From Phycisphaeraceae bacterium (GTDB lineage: Bacteria > Planctomycetota > Phycisphaerae > Phycisphaerales > UBA1924), in assembly GCA_019636795.1 (NCBI GenBank), contig JAHBWW010000002.1, positions 496,001-560,000 on the forward strand: DNA of 64,000 nt, given 5' to 3'. Each line of letters opens with the position of its first letter. Position 1 is the stretch's first letter. Below the pieces are notes generated by a model. It was given only the letters and a program-made list of their open reading frames with translations. It had not been told where the DNA came from and ran no database searches. The position numbers were made by a program, and so were the translations under genes. Shown piece by piece: positions 35,341 to 42,650 of this stretch.

Positions 35341-36345
35341 TCAACTCGCCTCGGGCTGCTGGTGAAACACGGGCTTGCCATGCTCGGCTTCCTGATCGAG
35401 CATGCCTTGTCGACGGCGATCGCCGCGAAGACGCCGCCACGCAACAGCGGGTGCCTGAATCGCGCACCCGATGAGACCCAGAAGCGGATTCTTGCGTTCG
35501 AGCGTGTATCCCATTTCTTCCATCAGCGGGCCGCAGATGTGTTCGATGACTGCAATGTTCATCGCGCTCATCTTCTGCTTGTAGCGACCGATGCGCGATG
35601 ATGTGACCTTGTCGAGCGTGCGCAGCTTGTGTGCCTCGTACGACGAAAAGCCTTTCTTCTCGCGTCCGCCCGGATCGAGCATGTCCTCAACATATGGAAC
35701 ATCGAGAAAGGCTGACAATGGCTTGATGACGGCTTGAGGATCCGTGACAAGATCCTCGTACCGCACAGCGGTATACCGGTCCGCAGGAATCAAACGCTGG
35801 CAATCGCGATGCATCTCCAGATCTCGCTTCCAGCGCACTGCGGCCTGGAGGGCATGCCGCCCGAAGGCTTCGCGCTGGCTTACGGCCGAATCGCGCGGAT
35901 CGCGCATGATGTGAATGATGCGCGCCTCAGGAATCATCGCAACGATCTCGAGTACCCATTCGCAGTGGTTGGGCGTCTTTTCTCCAACCACCGACGCCCC
36001 GTCGACCGCACCGATCGCCGTCAACCAGATGCGAAAGAGCCTCGCATATGTCCGCTCTCCAGTCTCGCAGAGCCGGTCGAACAAAGCAGAATCCATGTCA
36101 ATATCCGAGTGCTTGCACCGGGCCTTGATGGCGTTGCACGCCTGCTCCCATCCCTTGTCCGTGCGGATGTCGGCCATGCGATGACGACGCTTGTAGGTGA
36201 TATGCACATAGTGCAGTTCCGGCGGCATTGTCACGCCCGGCGCTCGCATCAGCATCGTCTGCAACAGCGTCGTGCCCGATCGCGGCGAACCAACCACGAA
36301 AAAATATCTTGGTTCTGCAAACGTGTTTTCACTTGCAAGCGTCAT
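35341..36345 (-). CDS. Sulfotransferase family protein, second copy
   Basis: 334 residues from the ATG at 36345 (a GTG at 36357 would add four residues). The phosphosulfate loop is VVGSPRSGTTLLQTML (about residues 17-32). The 3'-phosphate motif is IMRDPRDSAVSQREAFG, and VGEKTPNHCEW supplies a typical core segment. This matches the 'sulfotransferase 3' group (Sulfotransfer_3). It follows the flippase gene by 32 bases on the same strand and probably acts on the exported glycan or its lipid precursor. Confidence 0.87.
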   Translation of the reverse strand: MTLASENTFAEPRYFFVVGSPRSGTTLLQTMLMRAPGVTMPPELHYVHITYKRRHRMADIRTDKGWEQACNAIKARCKHSDIDMDSALFDRLCETGERTYARLFRIWLTAIGAVDGASVVGEKTPNHCEWVLEIVAMIPEARIIHIMRDPRDSAVSQREAFGRHALQAAVRWKRDLEMHRDCQRLIPADRYTAVRYEDLVTDPQAVIKPLSAFLDVPYVEDMLDPGGREKKGFSSYEAHKLRTLDKVTSSRIGRYKQKMSAMNIAVIEHICGPLMEEMGYTLERKNPLLGLIGCAIQAPAVAWRRLRGDRRRQGMLDQEAEHGKPVFHQQPEAS

Positions 36346-36377
36346 GCTTCGATTCACCCCGTTCGCTCAAATACCTC

Positions 36378-38024
36378 TCACGACTCTTCATCACGCATTG
36401 CTTCTGTCGCCGCAACAGCCTCGCTCTGACTGGCCGCAGCCGTGGCCCTACGACCCGGCGCGGGCAGCCTCAGAATCTTTCGCACCATACGCCGAGTGCG
36501 CGCAGGAGCAACTTCCACCGTCTCCGCGAGCGATCGCTTGGCAAACACACGGAGCCCGATCACCGCCAAAACACTGAACGTCACGCCTCGCAGCATGACT
36601 TCGAGCGACAGATCAACCCAGCGTACATGCCCAATGCTGATCGGCCCCACAAGATGGGCCAGGATCAGCGTCAGCCCTCCGGCCGCACACACCACCAGCC
36701 ACGCGGGCGTCACGGCAAGCAGCGACTGCTTCCACGGCACGCCGCAGCGCGCCATGCCCCACAAGCATGTCGGCGTCACGCCCACGAGAAAGTACACGCC
36801 GATGATCAGCGACAATTGCTCGGCGTGATTAAACAGCAGACCCGCTATGGCCGCCGCACCCATCATGCCAACGCCTTGCAGAAGCGTAAGCCAGAACCAT
36901 TCCTTGAAGCGCCCGCGCGACATTTGCGCCGAGTTGAGCACGCTGGTGAGCAGTCGCATCGGGAAGAACGCCGCCATCCACATCACCGCGCCGACCGATT
37001 CAGCCCACTTCCCGTCCCACAGCAGCGATTCCAGCGGCGACATCACACACGCAAGCCCCAGGCCAAAGACGCTCCCGACAAGCATCATCACGCGTGTGGC
37101 GCGCAACACCGCCTGAACGTAACGCATCGGCTCGTGTACGAGTTTGGTCAGCGCCGGAAACAGCACCGCCTGAAGATTCACAGCCACAAGCACATTGATC
37201 TGCACCGCAATCTGAAAGGCGAACACATACTGCCCCACGGCACCAGTCGAAAGCCATTGACGCGCCTTGAGGAGCCCGAACACGAAGTAATCGCCCTGTC
37301 GCAGTGTCGCCATGGCGAGTGTCCCCAGCACAATCCACTTGGCCTTGCTCCAGAGCGCAGGCCACAGCCTCAAGCGCGGCGACCTGCGCCACGGGCTGTC
37401 TCGCGTCGCCCAGTAGCCATACGCTCCTTCGAAGATCGACATGGCCACGAGTGGCAACGTAAAACTCAGCGCTCCAAACCCGAGCATCGCGAACAGGATC
37501 ATCGACGCATAGCGCACGACCGCGCCGTAGGTATTCATCGCTGCAAGCTGACGAAACTGAAGATCCACCGCCATCTTGGCGCGGTACACCCCCATCGCGG
37601 TCGTCAAAGGGATCGACACCGCTGTCGCGAGCAGCACCCCTGCCAACTCCGGCTCGTCATACAACCACGCCAGTGGAAACGCAGCCGCACCGAGCAGCAC
37701 CCCTGCCACCATGTTGAACGAACCCGAGAACCAGTACATCGGCCCCGACAACCCCGCATAGCGGTGTGCCTGCTTCTGAATCAGGATGCGGCGCATACCA
37801 CCATCGCGCAAAACCTGCGCGAATGCCGACAAGCCCATTGCCATCCCGTACACGCCGTAGTCATCTTCCGACAGCAGATGTCCAAGGACGATGGTCGAGG
37901 CGAAACTCAGAATTTTGACGATGAGCGTCGCCGAAGCCATCCACGACATGCCGCGTCCGACTTTTCCCCCGAGGGCTTCAGACTTCTGCCGCGCGGGTTT
38001 TGGTGGGGTCACAGTCCCTGACAT
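36378..38024 (-). CDS. Wzx/MOP-type oligosaccharide flippase
   Basis: 548 residues with about twelve to fourteen membrane segments. The N terminus GRGMSWMASATLIVKILSFASTIVLGHLL, taken as GRGMSWMASATLIVKI and then LSFASTIVLGHLL, is typical of PST/MOP polysaccharide exporters. A later segment DDYGVYGMAMGLSAFAQVLRD continues the pattern (DDYGVYGMA). The C-terminal ~60 residues are hydrophilic and charged. It should move an undecaprenyl-linked repeat unit across the inner membrane. Co-directional with the second sulfotransferase. Confidence 0.88.
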   Translation of the reverse strand: MSGTVTPPKPARQKSEALGGKVGRGMSWMASATLIVKILSFASTIVLGHLLSEDDYGVYGMAMGLSAFAQVLRDGGMRRILIQKQAHRYAGLSGPMYWFSGSFNMVAGVLLGAAAFPLAWLYDEPELAGVLLATAVSIPLTTAMGVYRAKMAVDLQFRQLAAMNTYGAVVRYASMILFAMLGFGALSFTLPLVAMSIFEGAYGYWATRDSPWRRSPRLRLWPALWSKAKWIVLGTLAMATLRQGDYFVFGLLKARQWLSTGAVGQYVFAFQIAVQINVLVAVNLQAVLFPALTKLVHEPMRYVQAVLRATRVMMLVGSVFGLGLACVMSPLESLLWDGKWAESVGAVMWMAAFFPMRLLTSVLNSAQMSRGRFKEWFWLTLLQGVGMMGAAAIAGLLFNHAEQLSLIIGVYFLVGVTPTCLWGMARCGVPWKQSLLAVTPAWLVVCAAGGLTLILAHLVGPISIGHVRWVDLSLEVMLRGVTFSVLAVIGLRVFAKRSLAETVEVAPARTRRMVRKILRLPAPGRRATAAASQSEAVAATEAMRDEES

Positions 38025-38104
38025 GCACGTCCGATTCTTCCAAGGCGGGCCGACAGTCTACGAAGCCAGACCGAGGGCCGTTCGCCCTGATATCGGGCAT
38101 TGCA

Positions 38105-39241
38105 TTACTCCGCCTTCAGATCAACCACAATCATGCGGTGCATGCCCATGCGCGGATCGACGACGCGATGCCGCGTCACCGTCCAACCAGCCCCCGCAAA
38201 GAGCAGGTCAATCGACCATCCGGGCCACGTTCGGTTCCAAGTCGTTGCCGGACCCCACCCACGTGATGCGTGGCTTTCCGCACGTTTCCCGACCAGCGTC
38301 CGAAGCGATGCGCTCGCCCTGGGAATGTTGAAATCGCCCACAATCACACCCGGTTCGGGGAAACCGTCTGCCCCGATTGCTGGTTCCCACTGGCCCAGGC
38401 TTGTCAGTCGAAACTCCGGACCCCGCCACTCCATTACTGCCCTAGCAGCCTCTGCCGCCACCTCCTGTCGCCACAGGGAAGCGTGCGAAGGCAGGTCCAC
38501 AATCCACACCACCACCGGATTGTCGCTCAGCCCGGTGATTTCGACGAACATCACCACGCCTCGATGCGACTCGTCATCCACGCCTCGCATCTGAAATGTC
38601 ACACTCCCCCAGCGCACGATCTGGCCACGCGTCGCCACCGCGATTTCATGACGGAACAGGAACCGGGTCGGGCCAACCACCAGAGAATCCGGACGTTCCG
38701 ACGCCTCAGGATCAGGCTCGCTCCCGAGCGTGCCCAGCCCCGCGAGCAGTCGCCCGCGAAGTCCGTCGAGCCTCGGGTTGGCAATGATCGCAACGTCGGG
38801 CTCCTGAGCCAGCACCAGCTCAACCGCGCCGTTGAGTTCACGTCCCACCGTCATGTTCCAGTACAGCACCCGAAGATCGCCCGCTCTCTGTGGCATCACC
38901 GCCCGATGGATGTGCCACGCGCCAACCAACATCCAGCCAGAAAGCACCAGCAGGGCCAGCGTCATGAGCGAACGCAACTGAAACCCGCCCAGCCTCAGGC
39001 TCAGACGCTCCAAGGCCCACGACACAACCACCAGCACCCAGCACACGCCAATGACCCAGTGCGTGGGCATCCACCAGAGGTACTGCGTCGAGTGATGTTC
39101 ATCCGTCCAGTATTGCCCGCACCCCCACGCTGCGAGCAGCACTGCCGCGAGCGCAGTCAACACCCTGGCCACCATTGGAAGGCCCTTGCGACGCAGCGAC
39201 GCTATTGCACCCCTTGAACGTGATTCCGAAGGACGTTCCAT
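38105..39241 (-). CDS. Membrane-anchored endonuclease/exonuclease/phosphatase-fold (EEP) protein
   Basis: 378 residues (a later ATG at 39175 would give 356). About three membrane segments occupy the N-terminal third. The EEP domain follows: VLYWNMTVG at its start, a central VWIVDLPSHASLW, VGDFNIPRA (usual GDFN), and a C-terminal SIDLLFAG...GMHRMIVVDL that contains the Asp and His of the active site. EEP enzymes cleave phosphodiesters in nucleic acids, lipids or sugars. Position beside a sugar epimerase hints at an envelope substrate. A second gene of the same layout lies at 51553-52632. Confidence 0.82.
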   Translation of the reverse strand: MERPSESRSRGAIASLRRKGLPMVARVLTALAAVLLAAWGCGQYWTDEHHSTQYLWWMPTHWVIGVCWVLVVVSWALERLSLRLGGFQLRSLMTLALLVLSGWMLVGAWHIHRAVMPQRAGDLRVLYWNMTVGRELNGAVELVLAQEPDVAIIANPRLDGLRGRLLAGLGTLGSEPDPEASERPDSLVVGPTRFLFRHEIAVATRGQIVRWGSVTFQMRGVDDESHRGVVMFVEITGLSDNPVVVWIVDLPSHASLWRQEVAAEAARAVMEWRGPEFRLTSLGQWEPAIGADGFPEPGVIVGDFNIPRASASLRTLVGKRAESHASRGWGPATTWNRTWPGWSIDLLFAGAGWTVTRHRVVDPRMGMHRMIVVDLKAE

Positions 39242-39302
39242 CCCTTCACCCTACGAGCACCAAACCCATTCGGCAAGCCGCTTGCGGTATGATCCGATCA
39301 AC

Positions 39303-40280
39303 ATGGCGTGCGACTGGTCCAGAGCGAGAGTCATCGTCACAGGGGGAGCCGGGTTCCTCGGTCGGCGAGTGGTCGCATTGCTGCACGAGCGAGGCGTCGA
39401 TGCTGGTCGCATCGTTGTGCCACGGCGCAGTTCGTGCGATCTGACTGACGCTGGCGCTGTCGATCACCTGTACGCCTCGTCGTTTGATGGGCGCGGGCCC
39501 ACGCTCGTCCTGCATCTGGCAGCCGAGGTCGGAGGCATCGGTGCCAATCGCCGCAATCCGGGGCGGTACTTCTTCGCCAACATGGCAATGGCGCTCAACC
39601 TCATCGAAGGCGCACGTAAAAGCGGGCTGCACAACCGGGGCGGAAAGTTCGTTCAAGTCGGCACCATCTGCTCATACCCCAAGCTCACGCCCGTTCCGTT
39701 CCGCGAAGACAACCTCTGGAACGGCTATCCGGAAGAAACGAACGCGCCATACGGCATCGCCAAGAAGGCTGCGGGAGAAATGCTTCGTGCCTACCACGCC
39801 CAGTACGGGCTCGCGTGCGCCTATGTCCTGCCTGTCAATCTCTATGGTCCGGGCGACAACTTCGACCCCGAATCCAGCCACGTCATTCCCGCTCTTGTGC
39901 GCAAGTGCATCGACGCACGCGATCGCGGCGCAGAGACCGTCGATATCTGGGGCACCGGCACCGCCACACGCGAGTTCCTATTCGTCGATGACGCGGCATC
40001 CGGCGTTGTACGGGCGGCTGAAGCAGTCTCTGACCCTGCCCCGATCAATCTCGGCTCGTGCAGCGAAATCACGATCCGCGATCTTGTCGCACTGGTCGTT
40101 CGACTCACAGGATTCACAGGCCAGACATGCTGGGATACCACCAAGCCCGATGGCCAACCGCGGCGCTGCCTCGATGTCTCACGCGCCCGAGCGCTGCTCG
40201 ATTGGCACGCCCAGACCGACCTCGAGACAGGACTGCGTCACACCATTGCCTGGTGGGACAAGCACAAGCCGAAGACTTGA
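39303..40280 (+). CDS. NAD-dependent sugar epimerase, GDP-L-fucose-synthase-like
   Basis: 325 residues from the ATG at 39303. Extended SDR: VIVTGGAGFLGRRVV, HLAAEVGGIGANRRNPGRYF, VGTICSYPK and YGIAKKAAGEML (Tyr-x3-Lys). GIGANRxxPxxY-F and PVNLYGPGDNFD are seen in GDP-fucose synthase (Fcl/WcaG). With gmd nearby, conversion of GDP-4-keto-6-deoxymannose to GDP-L-fucose is likely. It is divergent from the EEP gene and convergent with the SOUL-family gene. Confidence 0.85.
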   Translation: MACDWSRARVIVTGGAGFLGRRVVALLHERGVDAGRIVVPRRSSCDLTDAGAVDHLYASSFDGRGPTLVLHLAAEVGGIGANRRNPGRYFFANMAMALNLIEGARKSGLHNRGGKFVQVGTICSYPKLTPVPFREDNLWNGYPEETNAPYGIAKKAAGEMLRAYHAQYGLACAYVLPVNLYGPGDNFDPESSHVIPALVRKCIDARDRGAETVDIWGTGTATREFLFVDDAASGVVRAAEAVSDPAPINLGSCSEITIRDLVALVVRLTGFTGQTCWDTTKPDGQPRRCLDVSRARALLDWHAQTDLETGLRHTIAWWDKHKPKT

Positions 40281-40284
40281 ATTC

Positions 40285-41061
40285 TTACTCCTTGTGCTCA
40301 GAATCCACACTTTCGCTCGCAGGCGCTGCAGGTGCCGACACACGCTCAATCGGAATCTGCACCTCCCACCACCGATTCGCTGCCCGAACGTTGGGCCCGT
40401 TATAGCCGAGAACGCGCAGATCCCCTTGCCGTTTCCACTCCGTCGCGTGTTCTGCGAGCCACTCTTCGAGGAGCTTTGCCGCCTTTTCGGGTGACTTGAT
40501 CGCCGACCCGCCACGCAAGCCGAGGCTGACGACGGTGATCGGAGCCGTATCCACAATCTCGACCGCGCCATCGGTACCCGTTGGGCCATCGGAAGTCGAA
40601 TGGTACAGGAAGGCCATGGTCCAGCGATCGAGCTTTCGGTCGTTGTTGGTGTCGGCGTATTCGGTCTCGACAGGCGCGGTCATTGCGATATCTTTGCGTT
40701 GGATATGCCTGAACAGCGGCCAGAATCCCTTGCCGCCGCCCCACCCCATGCCCCCCGAACTCGAAAACTCCGCCCGGCGCACCGATTCGTATTGCTTGAT
40801 TTCGATGGCTCCCGGAGGCGTGGGAGCCGGATACCCCAACGGAAGCTTCGTATCAGTCGCGACCTTGCCCGCACGATACAAGGGTCCATCCGGACCTTCG
40901 AGCACATCAAGATCGGCCTCGGCCTTGCCGCCGACACGGATGTTGCCAGCCCAAGGCTCGGCAGCCGCTTCGACGCGTGCCAACGAACCGCCTGTCTCAG
41001 GCGACTGCGCACTCTGCAACGTGCCCATCAATCCCATAACTCCAGCCAATGCGATCAACAT
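40285..41061 (-). CDS. SOUL-family haem-binding-like protein, exported
   Basis: 258 residues from the ATG at 41061, preceded by GGGAGG. The N terminus MLIALAGVMGLMGTLQSAQS is a signal peptide, so the protein is probably periplasmic. The core reads as a SOUL/HBP domain: IEIKQYESVRRAEF, FWPLFRHIQRKDIAMTAPVE and WTMAFLYHS, then a second half with AITVVSLGLRGG-type strand. SOUL proteins bind haem or related tetrapyrroles weakly; bacterial roles are unclear. The C-terminal ~25 residues are low complexity. It ends 4 bases from the fucose-synthase-like stop. Confidence 0.85.
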   Translation of the reverse strand: MLIALAGVMGLMGTLQSAQSPETGGSLARVEAAAEPWAGNIRVGGKAEADLDVLEGPDGPLYRAGKVATDTKLPLGYPAPTPPGAIEIKQYESVRRAEFSSSGGMGWGGGKGFWPLFRHIQRKDIAMTAPVETEYADTNNDRKLDRWTMAFLYHSTSDGPTGTDGAVEIVDTAPITVVSLGLRGGSAIKSPEKAAKLLEEWLAEHATEWKRQGDLRVLGYNGPNVRAANRWWEVQIPIERVSAPAAPASESVDSEHKE

Positions 41062-41177
41062 GTGCGAAACCTCCCTGTCGATGGCTTCGCCCACAGGCAC
41101 GCGTTGGATGATCTCAACCTCAAATTCTTACCGTTCTTGCGTCAGGTGCCCCGCCCGGATCGAAGCCACAGTTGATA

Positions 41178-41609
41178 ATGCAACCCCTACTTCTAACTCA
41201 CCTCGTGTCTACCGCCGCGATGACAGGCCTGATCTGGTTCGTTCAGGTGGTTCACTACCCTCTCTTCGCACTGGTCGATCCCGCCAGCTTTTCAGCCTAC
41301 GAACGCTCGCACCAGGCCCGAACAACTCGCGTTGTCATGCCACTCATGCTGATCGAATTGCTCACTGCTGTCGCGCTGGTGACGAACACACGCTCCGGTT
41401 CGGCATGGCCATGGGTCGGGTTATCGCTGCTGGCGATGATCTGGCTTTCGACATTTCTTGTGCAGGTGCCACTGCACAATCGTCTGGCCTGCGCATTCAA
41501 CGCTCGCACCGCACGCCATCTTGTGCTCACAAACTGGGTGCGCACCACCCTCTGGACCGCGCGCACGCTGATCGCAGCCGTCATGGTCTGGGAGTCTGTT
41601 CTGACGTAG
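41178..41609 (+). CDS. Small four-helix membrane protein
   Basis: 143 residues from the ATG at 41178. Four hydrophobic segments are visible, starting LLLTHLVSTAAMTGLIWFV. HYPLFALVDPASFSAYERSH and FLVQVPLHNRL recall the DUF1772-like/integral-membrane family seen in many proteobacteria and planctomycetes, but no function is known. It is divergent from the SOUL-family gene and ends 13 bases from the convergent lipoprotein gene. Confidence 0.75.
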   Translation: MQPLLLTHLVSTAAMTGLIWFVQVVHYPLFALVDPASFSAYERSHQARTTRVVMPLMLIELLTAVALVTNTRSGSAWPWVGLSLLAMIWLSTFLVQVPLHNRLACAFNARTARHLVLTNWVRTTLWTARTLIAAVMVWESVLT

Positions 41610-41622
41610 ACCCCGCGCGGGA

Positions 41623-42021
41623 TCAATCGTGGAACTGAGGTGACGACCGATACGACACGTTGAGCCTGCGAACATTGCTCGAAGGAACCGAAATTTGGCT
41701 CTTGAGCGTCGAACGCAGCGGCACATCCGCGCTCTCGATCTCCCACCGCATCACATCCGGGAAATCCTTGTCGCCACTGGACTTGTTCTTGTAGAATCGA
41801 ATGGTCAACTTTTTGCCCACCGGAACTTCGGCGGTCCACAGTTCTTCCCCGGTTCTGGTGTCAGTCAGGATCACGGTCACCGGTTCCCATTCGGTGCTGA
41901 CGTATGTGAACTGGTCGTCGGACATCATGGGGCCGCCCGGTTCATAAGGCCCCAGGCAGCCGCCCGCGAATGCCATCACCCCGCACACCGCCACTAACAA
42001 TTGCCTTTGCATCACATTCAT
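41623..42021 (-). CDS. Predicted lipoprotein of unknown function
   Basis: 132 residues. The N terminus MNVMQRQLLVAVCGVMAFAGGC has a hydrophobic core and an AGGC lipobox with Cys22, so the mature protein should be lipid-anchored. The rest is a small beta-rich domain (VTVILTDTRTGEELWTAEVP, given as its first half VTVILTDTRTGEELWT). No known family recognised. It is divergent from ispF. Confidence 0.75.
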   Translation of the reverse strand: MNVMQRQLLVAVCGVMAFAGGCLGPYEPGGPMMSDDQFTYVSTEWEPVTVILTDTRTGEELWTAEVPVGKKLTIRFYKNKSSGDKDFPDVMRWEIESADVPLRSTLKSQISVPSSNVRRLNVSYRSSPQFHD

Positions 42022-42158
42022 GATCTACTCCGGGATTCAATCGAGCATACGCCCTGCGATCGGACCGCGTTCGCCGTCCATCTTATCGGTAGACTCTGGT
42101 CATGCCTGAACATCGGCACATCCACGCGCACGCGCCCACTGGCCAGAGGGCGCAAACT

Positions 42159-42650
42159 ATGCGCATCGGGCACGGGTACGACCTTCACCGCCTTGAGCCT
42201 GTGCCGCCGCAGGGCCGAGGATTGCCTCTCCTGATCGGGGGAGTGCTGTTCGAGTTCGACCGAGGTCCGGTCGGACACTCCGACGCCGACGCCCTGCTGC
42301 ATGCCATCACCGATGCCCTGCTCGGTGCCTTGGCCCTCCCCGATATCGGGCAATTGTTTCCGGACCATGACCCTGCCAACGCCGGGCGCGACTCGCGCGA
42401 CTTCCTCGCCCGGGCTCTCGAACTGCTTGGCGAGCAGGGGTATGCGATCGCCAATGTGGACGCGACGGTCATCCTTGAAAGGCCCAAGATCGGCCACCGA
42501 AAACACGAGATCATCGCGAACGTGGCCTCGCTGCTGGGTATCGAACCCGGGCAGGTCAACATCAAGGGCAAGACGCACGAAAAAGTAGACGCTGTCGGCG
42601 AAGGGCGCGCGATCGAGGTTCATTGCGTGGTGCTGCTGATGCCGCGATGA
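42159..42650 (+). CDS. ispF: 2-C-methyl-D-erythritol 2,4-cyclodiphosphate synthase
   Basis: 163 residues from the ATG at 42159 (GAGGG eight bases upstream), the usual IspF length. An in-frame ATG at 42102 would add 19 residues. Metal/substrate motifs are intact: GHGYDLHRL (Asp, His), GHSDADALLHAITDALLGAL, DIGQLFP and KGKTHEKVDAVGEGRAIE. It forms the cyclodiphosphate in the MEP isoprenoid pathway that Dxr (24451-25662) begins. Convergent with leuS, with no gap between the two stop codons. Confidence 0.95.
   Translation: MRIGHGYDLHRLEPVPPQGRGLPLLIGGVLFEFDRGPVGHSDADALLHAITDALLGALALPDIGQLFPDHDPANAGRDSRDFLARALELLGEQGYAIANVDATVILERPKIGHRKHEIIANVASLLGIEPGQVNIKGKTHEKVDAVGEGRAIEVHCVVLLMPR

Noticed and set aside
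36228-38021. 597-codon plus frame over the flippase
   Set aside because: Arg/His/Gln-rich antisense translation; the flippase on the other strand is clear.
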